A model generated the notes under the pieces. It made no database searches. It was not told where the DNA came from and saw only the letters and a program-made list of their open reading frames with translations. DNA of 64,000 bases from Siphonodentalium dalli (lineage: Eukaryota; Mollusca; Scaphopoda; Gadilida; Siphonodentaliidae): NCBI GenBank assembly GCA_032622095.1, contig CP136066.1, positions 115,405,319-115,469,318 of the forward strand, given 5' to 3'. Each line of letters begins with the position of its first letter. The stretch's first letter is position 1. A program made the translations under genes and the position numbers. Shown here one piece after another: positions 36,136 to 49,764 of the stretch.

Positions 36136-38030
36136 CATAACTTACCGTATTTCAATTTTCCGCATTCCAAAACACCCCATGCATTGACTATATATAGTCT
36201 TATTTTTCTCAATAACAATCAATCAGCTGATAAAACTCCTCAGCTGTATGTGATTCAAAATATATACTCTATGGAAAATACTACTATATCACACGTTTAT
36301 GATACATTGACAGTTATTAGAAGCCAAAAGACTTACCCTTGTTAAGATGGAGATGCACGTTTTGCATAAATACAGCCAAATATGGCAAGACATTTTCAAC
36401 TAAGTATTTCTCTGGATCTATCTGGCGAAAAATCTAAAATTTCACATATCATCATCTTCATTGTATGTAGAATCTGAGCTATTATTAAGAGACAACAAAA
36501 ACAATGGATTTTAATACATTTGAGAGGAAGGAAATATTAATTTCTTTGTTGTCCCTTTAGGTACCAAGAACTGCTAGAATAATTAATAATTTCACACAAA
36601 ATTCCAATCATCAATCAGCTTATTGTCTTGGCTCTATGAGAGGAGGCTTCATTTGTATCATAATTTGGAGTTAGATTTTTAATTGCATAATATAGTGTCA
36701 TACCCCCATATATTATAATGAAGAATAAAGCAGTCAGAAATATTCCAGCCCAATGAAAGCAACTGTTGATATGCAGTGTGGTCCATTCAAGCAGGGAGCA
36801 ATCAACATAAATTAGGCTACAGTGTTAAGAGATATGGTGGTCAGCTTTAACTTGGTTATGAAGACATGACCCAGAACTCATCTCAGCCCAATTTTTGATT
36901 GAACAACATCAATGACATGAAAATAATAATAAAATATCATAAATCAAGAAAAACGAAGTCTCCTCTCATGATCTTCATATATGATATCATGGATACATGG
37001 ACTGCACTTTTGAAACAAATCTAATTTACAGAAGTTCTTGGTACCTAAAACCAGTGAAATTTTAAATATTTTCCATGCCATAAAAGTGTAGTAAATGAGT
37101 TGTAATAACCAATTGTTCGATGGTTCTTAAACGTTGTATAATAGTAATCACTTGTTCCAAATTTCACAAATAAATTCCTGACAGATTTTGAGAAAATCCA
37201 TTTAGAAATACCAGGAAATTTTTGCCAACCGTGCATCTGACCCTTAAGACTCTGCGGTGTGGATGCCACTTTCTCCGATTTCACTTTGGTTATCGAATGT
37301 ATGTATACACATTAATGTCTCATTCTCAACGACTCGGCAATTTCCGCTTACGATCGAGGCGGAAATGGCCGAGACTTTGAGAATGATTAATGTCTGTATT
37401 ATAGTTAATCTGATACAGTGGCGAGATTTCCCGATTGAACGTTCGTCAGATATATGTCATTTTATATCCCAAATGAAAGTTTTATTTTGTTGGCTGATAA
37501 AATGTCGCAAATTGGGATATTTTGAAGTTGGCTTTATATTATACAAGTCTTTTATTTTAGATGAATGATTATGTATATCACCATGCATGCATAACGTTCT
37601 GACATAGGACGAATGTTGTAGATATATTTTGAGATTTGTTACTAATTTAATGACACATACGCTTTAGAATATTATAGTGGCCTTCATCAAGTGAAATGAC
37701 AGCACCCAAGATTGCATCTGCTTGGCTGTGCTGTTACTGCTGCATACATGTAGTACGTCACTAAAACAGTTGTAGTAAACACCATATCTTGGTCGAATCC
37801 GTGAAATCATATCATGATATGATATGCATGTCTATAGCATGACCGACTTTGTGAGTTTACAATAATGTGAATTGATAATGTTCCCTAGTTGGTATATCAA
37901 TTAGCTATTCGTCTATATAAGTTATAGCAGTTAACGTCTGCATTTCTTTGAAGTCGTAGCACGTACGTACGTGAAACCTGCTCCACGGGGACTTGCTGTC
38001 ATAAACATAAATGTATTAAAAAATATATAT
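36136..38030. other. Intronic stretch without recognised gene
   Basis: It is AT-rich. A 103-codon plus-strand frame at 37257-37568 and smaller ones have no recognisable domains, and no splice-bounded exon is recognised. Confidence 0.4.
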
Positions 38031-38472
38031 ATCCCTCTCTCTCCCTCCCTCCCTCTCTCCCCCTCTCTCTCCCTCCACCCCTCCCCTCTCTCTCTCTCTC
38101 TCTCTCTCTCGCTCCCTATCTCTCTTTCCCTCCACCCCTCTCTCTCCCTCTCTCTCCCTCTCTCTATCCCTCCATCCCTATCTCCCCCTCCCTCCCTCCC
38201 TCCCATATATCTCTCTCCCTCCCTCTCTCTCTCCCCCTCTCTCTCCCTCTCTCTACCTCCATCCCTCCCTCCCTCTCTCTCTCTCCCCTATCTGATTCTC
38301 TCTCCTCCCCCTCTCTCTCTCCTCCCCCTCTCTCTCTCCCTCCCTCCATCTCTCCCTCCCTCCTCTTTCTCCCTCACACTGAACTCCCTCTCTCCCCCTC
38401 TCTCTTTCTCTCCCTCTCGCTCTCTCTCCCTCCCTCCCTCTCTCCCTCCCTCTCTCCCTCCCTCTCTCTCTC
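38031..38472. repeat. Long (CT/CCT)n polypyrimidine tract
   Basis: About 440 bp of nearly uninterrupted pyrimidines on the plus strand (CTCTCTCCCTCCC variants), followed by a short (AT)n. Frames of 60-198 codons across it on both strands are low-complexity artefacts (S/L/P on plus, R/E/G on minus). Confidence 0.95.
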
Positions 38473-38495
38473 ATATAAATATATATATATATATT

Positions 38496-40080
38496 TGCGA
38501 ATGTCTGTCTGTCTGCCTGTGTGTCTGTCTGTGTTCTATATACATTAACAGGGGACCATCTAGATAACAACAGAGAGGTCTACTTGGGGTACCTTTTTAC
38601 GAGAAAGATAATGGCATGGATTAGAATGTTCTAAACTGACACTGTTGTTGCCAGGGGCACAAAAGGGTGAGGGGCAGAAGAAAAAAATGTCGCCCATTAC
38701 CAAACTTATACATAATCATCTCCATGATATGAGGAATCTAATGGTGTGGTTTATATATGTCAAAGTGGCGCCATTTGAGTCAGGGATGCACGGAAGGGGA
38801 GAGGGGCTCAATAATTGATAAACCTGTTTTTGCGCCGATTTCCACCAAATTGATACCCATTATTTCCATGATACGAGAAATCTTGTGATGTAAAGAACCC
38901 AAATTGGTACCGCTTGGGTGAAAGATGGGGGGGGGCACTTAATTTGATAAGAATGTATTTCGTCGCCGATTATCGCCAAACTTATGCATTATCATCTTCA
39001 TGACATCAGCAGGACAACGGTGTCTTAAAGCTGCCATTAGTGGCGTGTGATTTAAATATGGTCAAAAGTGGCATTTAATGTGTGATTTAAAGTTGGCAAA
39101 AGTGGGCCAGTTGAGTCGGGGATGCAATTAAGTGGAGAGGGACACCAAAATTGATAAAACTACTGTCAGCGCCGATTTCCACCAGATGGAAATAAATTCT
39201 TCTCAATCAAACTTATACATAATCAGATCCATGATATCAGGAATCTAATCGTGTGGTTAAAATACGCCAAATTGGCGACGTTTGTTTAAGAGATGGGGGC
39301 ACTATCTTTTTATAATTCATTTTCATAATGAATAGAGATGTCATAGTGGCGCCACTTGAGTCAATGATAGGGCGGGGAGGGACAAAATTTATAGATATAT
39401 GTCTTGCGCAAATTTCCACCAAATTCATACTACACTTTATTATCCAATGATACGAGGAATCAAATTGTGTAAACCCGTTAAAGACGCCACAGTTGGTGCC
39501 TGTATTTGCGAATGTCGGGTCTGTCTGTTACATATACATTCACGTGGACCACCCATATGGCACAAAGGGGACTGACACGTGTAACTTCTTACGAGCAAGA
39601 TAATGGTGCGGGTTAAATTTTTCTAAAAAGACGCTGTTTGTGTCAGGTGCAAAAAATGGGGATATTCACCAAACTAACACAATATAATCTCCATGGTATA
39701 TTGTTGTTCGGATCAATAATTCACAGAGGGCACCAACGCCCATTTCCACCAAATTGATACATATTCTTTCCCATGATATGCGGAATTTAATCGTGTGATT
39801 TAAATGGGGGTCGCTTGGGTGAGTGATGGGGAGGCACTAAATTTGATAAGTGTTTGTTTAGCTGCCGATTACCACCACACATATACGTATCAGGAATCTA
39901 ACGGATGTGGTTTAGATGTGAGGAAAGGGGCAAGAGATGGGCAACAAAGCTGATACAAATATGATTGGCACTAATTTCCACCAAGAAAGGACCCTATACA
40001 TGTAACATTGATGAGAATGTTTTAGTCGCCAATATCAACAAAAGTTGTATAAGGTCATCTCCATATAATTCGTTCTATAA
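38496..40080 (+). repeat. Degenerate tandem array, family D, with ~1-kb higher-order repeat
   Basis: Monomers of roughly 120-140 bp carry CGCCGATTTCCACCAAATTG, CATGATACGAGGAATCTA and GTGTGGTTTA. A leader (TGCGAATGTC, GTCTGTC, ACATTAACAGGGGACCA, GAGAAAGATAATGGC) occurs at 38496 and again at about 39505, so a block of about 1 kb is duplicated. It is non-coding. Confidence 0.65.
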
Positions 40081-40566
40081 GGAGTTTTGATGTTCACATT
40101 TCACAGCCTCGACATGTGGTGACCTAATTAAGTCACTTCAGCAATTTCATCTTCTCAACTGTCATTTGTATGGGGACGGGAATCAGGACATTCATACAGT
40201 GAGTTCGCAAAACAGATACATAGAAGAAAACATTATACGTATATACTTATCATTATATTTAAAGATGCATATATTCTTGCAAAATGAGGGATCTTGAATC
40301 GTTAGAGAATGTCATGTTAGACTTGTTAATGTATTATAACACAATTGAGTCTGTCCCATTCAAGATATTTTCCGCAAGAAAGATACAATTTGTCAAGAGA
40401 GATGGAAATGCGTTGAAGACCTGTTCGAAATAGTGGTGATAGTGTGCAGTCAAATATGGTTTCTTCTGAAAAAAGAAAACAGTCAGTAGCACACGACTTT
40501 TCAGGATCCTTCAATACTGGAAACTGACAAGGGTATATCACCCGATAAAGATAATTTCTATCATTT
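40081..40566. other. Unassigned stretch
   Basis: No gene or repeat is recognised. A 173-codon minus-strand frame (40847-40326) crosses into the repeat head and its microsatellite and has no domain. Confidence 0.35.
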
Positions 40567-40665
40567 TTATGTTTACCCATACCATAGTATGGTAAACATA
40601 GTGTCGTTGCCCGGATTGACCACTCGTCGTTAGTCCGTCCGTCCGTCCGTCCGTCTGTCTGTCTA

Positions 40666-40698
<33 letters not shown>

Positions 40699-41120
40699 AG
40701 ACACTTTACGCATGGTGCGATAACTGAAATATTTTCTATCTGATCGGAACCAAATTTTGTATATGAATTTCTCAGCACCAAATACAGATCGAGTTCGAAT
40801 ACGGAGTTGTGGCCATTTTTCAACTTAGAATTTATGCATGCTGCCATAACTCAAAAAGAAATTATCTGACCATAACCAAATTTGGTATGTGAGTTGCTCA
40901 ACCCAAAATACATATCGAGTTCGAATATGGGTTTGATTCGATATTTTTTAATGGAGTTATGGCCCTTTGACATAGAATTCATGAATGCTTCGATAAATCA
41001 ACAATTTTTCAACTGATAGGAACCAAATGTTGTATGTGAGTTTCTCAACTCAAAATACAGATCGAGTTCGAATATGGGTTTGATCCGGTACTTTTTACTG
41101 GAGTTATGGCCCTTTGATTA
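40567..41120 (+). repeat. Pearl-like element, head plus three monomers
   Basis: The head is TGTTTACCCATACCATAG / TATGGTAAACATA, as in family C. A GTCC/GTCT microsatellite follows (about 40637-40698), then three monomers of 126-147 bp (GGAACCAAATTTTGTAT, TCGAGTTCGAATATGGGTTT, AGTTATGGCCCTTTGA). The 3' part is missing. Confidence 0.75.
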
Positions 41121-41199
41121 TTTTATTCATCGCTAAAATATATCCAAGATACACAGGTGGCACTGTCTAGATAGTATCTAATAAATCAGGTTCAGGATG

Positions 41200-41326
41200 C
41201 TATGAAGTTGTCTCTCTCTTGTGTCTTCTCACACAGAGATATTATCCAGTTACAATACCATGAAGTTGTCTCTCTCTTGTGTCTTCTCACACAGAGTTAG
41301 TATCCAGTTACAATACCATGAAGTTG
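41200..41326 (+). repeat. ~62-bp tandem duplication
   Basis: ATGAAGTTGTCTCTCTCTTG and TGTCTTCTCACACAGAG occur twice, followed each time by ATCCAGTTACAATACC. Copies are almost identical, indicating a recent duplication. Confidence 0.85.
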
Positions 41327-41769
41327 GTTATCTTGTATTGAGTTAATTAACTGCTAGGAGATGTGTTGGCTGTATCAGATATACTTTATACTCTATAAGT
41401 ATCTCTGGCCATATCATAGGTGGAATGTTTATACTATTATATTTTATATGCATGGTTATTTAAATTTCATCTTAAAGGCATAATCTGGTTTCATTGTTTA
41501 ATAGCATTACCATTGGAATTTTGTTGGTTTCATGGGAAGACAACTTTGGTTTTCAAAGTTTTAAAAACTTGAGAGCTCTGTATTAGTCTATGGGAACAAA
41601 ATAATTGTTCATAACACTTTTAGTACTGTAGGTCTAGTTTGTTTTATCTATATATTAATGGAAAGCTTTTTCGACATTGATTTCAATTGATTACATATGT
41701 GAATTGAAAAATTAAAGGGGCACACCAGGTTTGATGTATTTTTCCTGTACTCTGCATGAGATAAAACTT

Positions 41770-42689
41770 TTTATGTGTACCTATACCATAGTATGGTACA
41801 CATAGCGTCAATGTCCGGATTGACCACTCGTCTGTCCGTCCATCTATATATGTCTGTATGTCAGACACTTTAGGTATAATGCGATAACTCTAACATTTTC
41901 TATTTGATCGGAACCAAATTTTGTATATAGGTTTCTCATCCCAAAATACAGTTCGAGTTTGAATATGGGTTTGATCCGATTTATTTTAAGTAGTTATGAC
42001 CCTTCTTTTTTTTTTAAATTTGAAATTTGGATTTTTCATATTTTTTTAGATTGAATTTCCTCGCTCAATTTAACATAAACAAATATTAAAAAACTTTTAT
42101 AATAATAAAAAAATTATTTAATTAAAAAAAAAATTCATTGACACTAATTTGTTTTAGTTGTATTCCATTAATAAGGTGTGATGTCCTGTATTGAAAATGT
42201 GAAGATTTTATTGCAATATTTGCATGTAATATAATGATATCAATAAATTGACATGTGAACATCCAATATCCAGAGTATGAGAATACCTTTAATAGATGTC
42301 ATTCCAAGCAAAATCTGTTATTAATTGAGTGATGACATATGTTACATAGCTCTAGGGGGGTGGTTGTATGAAGGTAAAGATGAACAACCTGCTGGCTGGA
42401 TAATTGTTTATCCTATCTGTCAAATTTATTAATGGCTAAACAATTGGATCTCACAGTGAGAGGTCCTTGTGTGAATAGGGACAGAGTTATGAGATTTAAA
42501 ACGACTCCTCCCCCACCCCAATTACTTTAACCCCTTCTTAAGACAAATTATTTGACCTTTTGATTTTAAGTTAGGTACTGATATATGTATTACTGTGATC
42601 ATATCTTTGGCCAATTATCAGTTATAGCTAATCGCTATCGCCAAGGTATGGGTTAAACATCTGCCGATCGTGATCGGCCTCTCGTTAGA
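41770..42689 (+). mobile_element. Family C element, shortened copy with both ends
   Basis: The head is TGTGTACCTATACCATAG / TATGGTACACATA near 41776. A GTCC remnant, one monomer and an A/T-rich middle follow. Then comes the 3' region shared with 25480-25600 (ATGTGAAGATTTTATTGCAA, TGCATGTAATATAATGAT). The terminal module CCAAGGTATGGGTTAAACAT then GCCGATCGTGATCGGC then CTCTCGTTA ends about 42687. Confidence 0.7.
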
Positions 42690-43397
42690 ACAGACTCATA
42701 GCCTAACATAGACAAATTTAAACCTCGCTCTGTGTATAGGTCGGATATATATAGCAACTTTTATTTTAAAATGAGAATAATTGGCCACTACAACACCATG
42801 AACAGATGAACAACAGGGCATTTATTTAAAACATATTGATCAAGACTATTCTCTATTCCCACCACATGCATGTCACACTACATAGCGGAGGGTAGGACTT
42901 CACATTAACCTACGCAACGCCGGGTAACCCTGCTAGTATATATATATATATATATAAGCCAAGTGTGTGTGGGGGTGGTGAGGGTGTGTGTGTCTGTCTG
43001 TATATAACTCTGTCACGATTTTGGGGCGTTTAAAAATATATGGCTCTCATGTCGATTGTGCCCAAATTGTGATCATGTCCGGTTGCACGTCATAAAATAC
43101 GACACGCAAAAATGCAGGCCTGTCGGTTAAAGAGGGCCTGTGATATAACACGCTTTCTAAAGGTCATAATAGCGATATTTTACCTGTAATCATGGCTACA
43201 ATAAATTTAGATTTACGCTGCTTGCAGCGGGTGGACACAATTAATTACCCTTGTCGATAACGATGTCATCGTTGAACTCCGTCATATTTGACTGACAACC
43301 CCAAAAGAAGCCAAATAAAAAGGAACCTGCCACTTTAACACTCGCTTGCCTAACAATATAACATGAGTTACTAAGTTTTAAAGTGGCGCGCTCGTTT
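42690..43397. other. Unassigned stretch with microsatellites
   Basis: It holds (TA)n at about 42938-42956 and (TG)n/(GTCT)n at about 42962-43002. CCGGGTAACCCTGCTAGTAT at about 42922 resembles the end of the family E repeat at 50100. No gene is seen. Confidence 0.4.
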
Positions 43398-43889
43398 TTA
43401 TGTGTATCCATACACACAATGCCGACGTCTGGATCAACCATCCGCCGTTCGTCCGTCCGTCTGTCCGTCTATCCATAGACACTTGCTATCCGACACGATT
43501 ACTCAAGTATTTTTTTATATCGGATCCATTGTTTACAGACACTATGTCTTATCTTAGAAATAAATTAACCCACCCATTCCGTAGTTCCATCAAATGATGT
43601 AATTGAAAATGATGTACCGTCTCCAAACATCATATGGTCTTCTGATATGTTTAATCTGATATCATTCTCCTATTTTATGTCCAGGTTGATCATGATCTAC
43701 TTTTCACTTGCATGGATTTGGGAATAAAATTAACATATTCCATAGACACATTATCCCTTTCACCTTGAGCCAGGCTCCGTAAGGATTTCTATAAGCCACC
43801 AATTGAATGTTCATCATTAGAGGAGATTTCTTATTTTGAAATTCCCTCAATTGCATTTTGGGCTGCAGGATAATAATAACGGTGCTGGT

Positions 43890-44145
43890 ATACGCCCTGT
43901 TAATAACTCGATGCCATATTGGATCCACCAGGTCCGGTTCCGTGGTTTTGGTGTTGCAGGTCAAAGTTTTAGAGTAGAAATCCTTATATGGGAGTCATGA
44001 ATAATTAAAAAGCTTCATATATGGAATTGCTACTCCAAAACTTTGACCAGTAGAACTAAAACCACGGAACTGGGGTTGGAAGAATCTCTGAAACAACGGA
44101 ACGGAGCTGGATGAATCCAATACGGCCGCGACCAGTGATCCCGCT
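43890..44145. mobile_element. MITE, family M2, copy 2
   Basis: The inverted ends TACGCCCTGTTA and ATCCCGCTTA are weakly matched. The internal CATATTGGATCCACCAGGTC and GTTCCGTGGTTTT are shared with 32510-32773. It is more diverged on the right arm. Confidence 0.75.
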
Positions 44146-44560
44146 TATGCCTGAGACTGACTTATTGTATGGTGGTCAAATATTTCTCACCATATCACTT
44201 TTATAATCTCATCCAGGTTAATCATGACACATTCTCACCTGTATATATTTTGGTATCGATTGAATGGTTTTGAAAATATTAACCCTCCGTTTAATAATAT
44301 TTCTGCTGTTTACAGACATTGTATCTTTCCAATGATCAGCTTAGAATAAAATTAACCACAGACATACTGCATGCTATCCAATGTTATGACTCTAATATTT
44401 TCAATCTGACCATTCTCATATCTCACCTCCAGTTATCTGATAATTCTGCATCAAAATATTTCAGTCCTCTCAATTCAGATTTGTGGCTTCGGCAATCCGC
44501 TACAGCAACCACTGGCAAGGGTCCAGTTTGCTTCAGCAATTGGCTTCAGCATTATACAGT

Positions 44561-44703
44561 TGTCGCCCGTTGTCGAGGGAGACATTGAGATTTGTCACCC
44601 GCTCGAGAACAGAATGTCACCCGAGGAGCGAAGCTCCAAGGGAGACATTCCGTTCTCGAGCGGGTGACAAATCTCAATGTCTCCCGAGAAAAAGGGCAAC
44701 AAC
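44561..44703. repeat. Palindromic element around GAGCGAAGCTC
   Basis: The left arm (TTGTCGCCCGTTGTCGAGGG, AGACATTGAGATTTGTCACC, CGCTCGAGAAC) mirrors the right arm (GTTCTCGAGCGGGTGACAAA, CTCAATGTCTCCC, AAAGGGCAAC). A related GGGCGACA / TGTCGCCC fragment is near 45526-45585. Overlapping 83-codon frames are artefacts of it. Confidence 0.8.
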
Positions 44704-46210
44704 TGTTTTGTTATCCGATTATACCACAGAATAAAATCCTTGACATCCACACGCACGATGTTGCACTGAGTCACGAGTGCTTTCTTCCCCGATTATGCAT
44801 ATTGTCAGTAAAACTTATCGTCCCATAGCATTTCTGTTCCATAAACGATAGTCAAGCTGTTAAGCGTTTGATAATCCGCGTTTATTTACGATCAATTTGG
44901 TGGTTAAATCGTCAATATCGGTCCATGCAATGTAAACCAATAAGCCATATAGGTATGTTCTCGTCTTCTGCAATGTGGCATATTCAATGTCGTCTTGTGC
45001 GCGCAATTTACTCGCGATGTTCATTTCATAACGGTCTTCCCCAAAAACTATTGAGAAGTTGTCAATTTCATTAATGTACATTCATATGTGTCAGTGCTCA
45101 TGGCGATCCTCACATAAAATACTTCTATGATCACATTGCAGACATCGCGGAGGATAAGCGTACAGTACCATTCATTCGCGACAAACGTATGCATTACGTT
45201 GTCTACCAGCAAACATTTATAAGCAACCAACCTCAAGGGATCCTCTCTTTCAATCTTGCATCATAATGTCGACATGAACAAATTGATTCACCGAGATGTT
45301 TCGATGTAAAAAGTAAATAAAAACGCTTGTCCGATAAAAATATCAACTTAAAAGTTCGAATATTAGTGTTCACTATATATATGCAAATTAGCAAACACCA
45401 CAACTGGCGTGTATTGCGAATCCGTGGGGTATATAAGATCTATGATTTTTAGTACATATAGTGATGTGAAATAGATGAGTTACTGCAGTGTGTGTTTGGA
45501 GATATTCTTGCAATATAACATCAGGCGGGCGACAAAAACAATGTCTCCCGGCTCAGCGGGCGACAGTGTGATTTGTCGCCCGGCACGTGACAGGATATGG
45601 GCCAATCAGAAGGGTGGAAAATAGGGAGGAGGATAACAATGCGGATTGTCGTAGCCAATTATGAGGGCTGAATATGTTATATCCAACCATTATCAATCAT
45701 ATTTAATGTCCAGGTCTAAACAACCCTCACAGGTGTTCAGGTATTGATTGGTCTCTAATCTCAATGATGATGAATGATCCCATGACTTTAAAAAAAATGC
45801 AGCTAATACAACAACATATATATGTTATATATCACGTTCCAATGTAATAAGTAGATAAATAGAGTTATTATGATGTTATGTACTTAATTGCGTAACTATT
45901 ATATCCTCAACAGCTATGGTGCGTCTGTCTGACTATGGTTGGGCTCAATCATCTCTATCACTCTATAACACATATATGTGTTGGAGTGACCTAATATGGT
46001 GAAATCGAATGCCATATCCATGTTCCTATTGTGTTTATGTAAGCAAGATCCCATATGTCTGATTCCACTTGTGAACTATTAATTAATAGTAAGCTGTGAA
46101 TTGCTGAAAATCTTGCACTCATGAAAAGGTTGGTTGATATATGAAAATAGCTAATCACTATCGCCAAGGTATGGGTTAAACATCTGCCGATCGTGATCGT
46201 TCTCTCGTTA

Positions 46211-47140
46211 TGTATACCGATACCAAATATGGATTGCATTGGTTAGTCGGTTTTAGAAATTATTAACACTTTCCATCAACTAATAGACATGTTCTCTCTG
46301 ATACGATAACTCAATTGATTTTTGTTTCATCGCGTTCATATTTTATTTGCAGGTTTCTGGTGACACGCCCCTCACCTGTAATGTTATTGGTGTGGATTGG
46401 TTTATTGGTTTAGAAAATAATAATCCCTTCCCACAAATTTCATAAACACGGTATTGCTATCCGATGCAATAATTCAAATACTTTTCATCTGATCTTCCTC
46501 GTATTGCTCATCTAAGTTTACTTTGGCACACTCTTCACCTGTATTTATTTATGTATTGATTAATTAATTGTTTTTCGAAAAAAATATGTTAACTCTTCCT
46601 TCCCACCCTCACCAAAGACACATGCTGTCAATGTCGAACTCAAATATTGGTTAGCCAGTATGAATTATTTGTACAACGTACAACAAGCAGATAAATATAT
46701 GTCTTGTATATGTCTCTACTGTTCCAACTAGACAGAAACAACTAAACTAACCCTTCCACTGCGAACTACGTTCATTAATGAACACTCTATAATCACCGAT
46801 TTAATCTTCTTATATAATTAGAGGTGATGTTTTGTTTTGGAAATTCCTAAATTATTGTGCTTTGATGTCAATTATAAATTAGTGATGTGCTTGGAAGATA
46901 ATGGGTCGTATAGCGTATCAGAATACTTGTATTTTGGCTGCTTTTGTAAACGCAAGCACCACTGTATACTATTCATTTGAAGATCCAGTATGTTTACTTA
47001 ATTGTGCCACTGACAAGATAATTAATTAGTATGACAGTTGACTGCATAGATACCATAGATACTGATATTATTTCAATTTGTTTGGCATTTGACATATTGC
47101 ATGGCACATACGACCAGTCACGTGATTTTTTAGGAACTTT
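46211..47140. repeat. Diverged family C monomers
   Basis: GACACGCCCCTCACCTGTAA, TATTGGTTTAGAAAATAAT and GCTATCCGATGCAATAATTC repeat at about 150-bp intervals to about 46600. The C-type 3' region (TTAATGAACACTCTATAATC, GGTGATGTTTTGTTTTGGAA) is near 46770-46850. The terminal hairpin is not seen in this copy. Confidence 0.5.
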
Positions 47141-47144
47141 ACTA

Positions 47145-47640
47145 GGGATTGCCCGTCAAAAATGACGGGTGAAAAACATGATATGCAGGAACATCGTGTG
47201 AAAAAAAAGTTTAAGGTGATAATAAACTATCTTGATTGCTAATTAGTAAGTCATTTAATTTTCCCCAAATTGTTTCTAAGCTGATAATAAACGCTCTTTG
47301 TTAATCGTGCAATGTATCAACCCCCCCCCCCCTTTAAGTCATCTCACGTCGAAGACGTCTATCTGATGACATTATCCTGGCCATGTGACCAATGTGTACC
47401 AATATATCATAATATACTCTAAGCTGATCAGAAACGCTCTTGTTTTGCTCATATATGCCCATTTAAGTCGTCTGCGGTCAAATATGACGGATGACATGCG
47501 GGAAATTATCGTCATCGCTGGAACCGTTGATAACGATATTATCATATATAAAGAAAGTCGGCAAACGGTGCGCGGAGTTTGTCCCGGAATTTATGACGGA
47601 CGCCGGCCGCTAAAACACATTCATATTTAGAGAAGGTAAC
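47145..47640. repeat. Two degenerate direct repeats
   Basis: CTAAGCTGATAATAAACGCTC and TTTAAGTCATCTCACGTC (about 47275-47350) match CTAAGCTGATCAGAAACGCTC and TTTAAGTCGTCTGCGGTC (about 47418-47480). A related GATAACGATGTCATC segment lies near 43257. An 81-codon frame across it has no domain. Confidence 0.45.
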
Positions 47641-48925
47641 GCATTATATCAGTAAAATAACATAGGTCCCCTGGTGCGACAACTCTATATACCATGAGTG
47701 CAGGCTATGGTCTTACAATCTCGTCGATGCTGTCTGGAGAGTTTGGCGGGACCAGCATCCCGTCTCGATTTGCTCAGTCTACCCTTGATGCTATAAAGTG
47801 GTAGCCGCGGGCGCTTATATATAGAGTTGTTTTTATGAGCCATCAGGGCTTAGACAGTGATTTTTCCTATAGTGTTTTTGAAACGTGTCTCTTTGTGGTG
47901 TCATTCTTTTGGTATGATTTTTTACTAAATAACGGGTATGTTAGAGTTACATTTCTTTGAATTTTACAATCGAAACATATTCGCATGCGATGCTGAGTCA
48001 CGCGGGACACGGCAAACTAAATCGCGCGCAAATTGGCTTGCGATTTTTCAGCATCCCACCCCATTTGGCATGCGATAGCGTTTGTACTAGGTGATGAGTG
48101 TATACCTTAATACAAGGTTTATATCTATATATCAGACCAAAATTTAGCACAGACTCACTTGCGATTAAAATTCATCAAAATCTCCTGTGAATAAGATAAT
48201 TCCACATACCCAGTTCTTTATACCATTATCGCACCTTTAATTTGGCTTATCTCCCGCATCGATACATGTAAGATCACCAAAAATATATATGAATATGAGC
48301 TCACTTTCGAAACCGGACGAACCATCGAACAGATTCCCATCAAATATGACATAGTATAGCACTGCATAATTTAGGGGGTGTTTATACCTTAGTCGGATAA
48401 GATCCTATTCGCTTTAGCTGGTTAGCGATAACAATAGAGTGTTTATACTTCGCCGGGTAAGAATTACATCTATCCGAATATTCAGCTATTCGGTTTTCAT
48501 TTTCTGGATTAAATTATTCAATACAAGCAACTTGTTGTCGTATAGATTCTAATTCACTCTGCATTTAAGTCAGATCTTTATCTGGTGCCATGCCGTCACG
48601 AATGATTGCATTTCAACAAATAACTCGAGCAATATTGTTGCTTTTCGCCTGTGCATATTGGTCAGTGTGTCAGTTTAATTGTCTCTAATCAGCTGGCCAT
48701 CGGTGGTCACGCACCTTGAGTATAAGGTATTATTATAAATACTAACTGATGATGGTACACGTACTCTGCTTGTGCATGGTACATTTGTTGCGCATTCGAG
48801 GGAATTAAATGTGTGTGTTCATGTACATGTATGTTCAATATATGGAAGAAATGGGATGGCACGTTTCAATGGATTCAAACTTAAAGGGCAATTAGTTCAA
48901 TAATCTAAATCTGAGTGCGCCGTGG
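47641..48925. other. Unassigned stretch
   Basis: No exon, RNA gene or repeat is recognised. Confidence 0.35.
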
Positions 48926-48929
48926 ACAT

Positions 48930-49665
48930 ACATACACAGGGACGGTCTAGAGGGCCTGATTTGGAGGTGTGGGATTGTTCTTCTTTGGAATTTCCAACTG
49001 GACCAAACCTGGAATCTCACCAAACTCACAAGTTCGCATAAATCCATGTACGCACCCCGTTGGGCTTTAATCTAACTTTCCACTCACAGTAATCCTCCAG
49101 GCGGCCCCGTATTGAACGATTTCCTTTAGATCTGAACCTGTGTCTAAACCTGGAAATTGCCCAATCCTAACATGTTTAGTGATCTGACGCCAAGCAACTT
49201 GAACCCCGATTTAATTCAGCTGTTTAACTGGCAACGGGGGCGGGACCAAGACATAATATTATCGACCGACCATGGTTATGGTCAGGTGTGAGAATTTTGA
49301 AATCTGAACCCTGAAAATTGCAAAATCGTAACATCCAGACTTGCCATATATGGACTTGCCTTAAGATTTCCAATTGTTGGACATTTTCCAAACTTGACAC
49401 ATCTCTATAAGGTTGGATCACTTCCAACTGATGGCCATTTCAGTCCAATAATTTGACCAAAAAAATAAGCAAATGTTGGTCTAAAAAAATCACCACTAAA
49501 ATATAATTGTCGGAAAATCAAACTACGAGAACAATTTCAACATATTGTTGATGTCAAATTTACAACTAATGTCGTGTCAGACATGAACTTTCCAGATTTT
49601 GAATATTTTGATTAAAGTTGGGATGAGACACCCCCATCGCCACGGCCCTGTATACATGGACATGG
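48930..49665. repeat. Possible TIR element with degenerate interior
   Basis: ACATACACAGGGACGGTC near 48930 is roughly mirrored by CCACGGCCCTGTATACATGG near 49640. Inside, phrases such as AATTTCCAACTGGACCAAAC recur loosely. The ends match only approximately. Confidence 0.3.
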
Positions 49666-49764
49666 TGAACGCCCAAATAAAATGAAAAACATAGTTTATT
49701 GTATAATATGCAAACGGAAAATGTGTCACATTTGATTCGCGATGTTGAAACTTAGGCCTATATA

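Larger units (their letters stand above)
43398..46210 (+). mobile_element. Family C element, long copy with nested insertions
   Basis: The head is ATGTGTATCCATACACACAA, followed by GGATCAACCATCCGCCG and GTCC repeats. Monomers of the C type run to about 44470 (ATCCGACACGATTACTCAAG, TCATGACACATTCTCACCTG). They are interrupted by MITE M2 (43890-44145) and a palindrome (44561-44703). The far end carries the terminal module (CTATCGCCAAGGTATGGG, GCCGATCGTGATCG, CTCTCGTTA) at about 46149-46210. Whether 44.7-46.1 kb is all one element is uncertain. Confidence 0.5.

Noticed and set aside
37931-38570. Long open frames (up to 198 codons) on both strands
   Set aside because: They are translations of the (CT/CCT)n tract: only S/L/P on one strand and R/E/G on the other.
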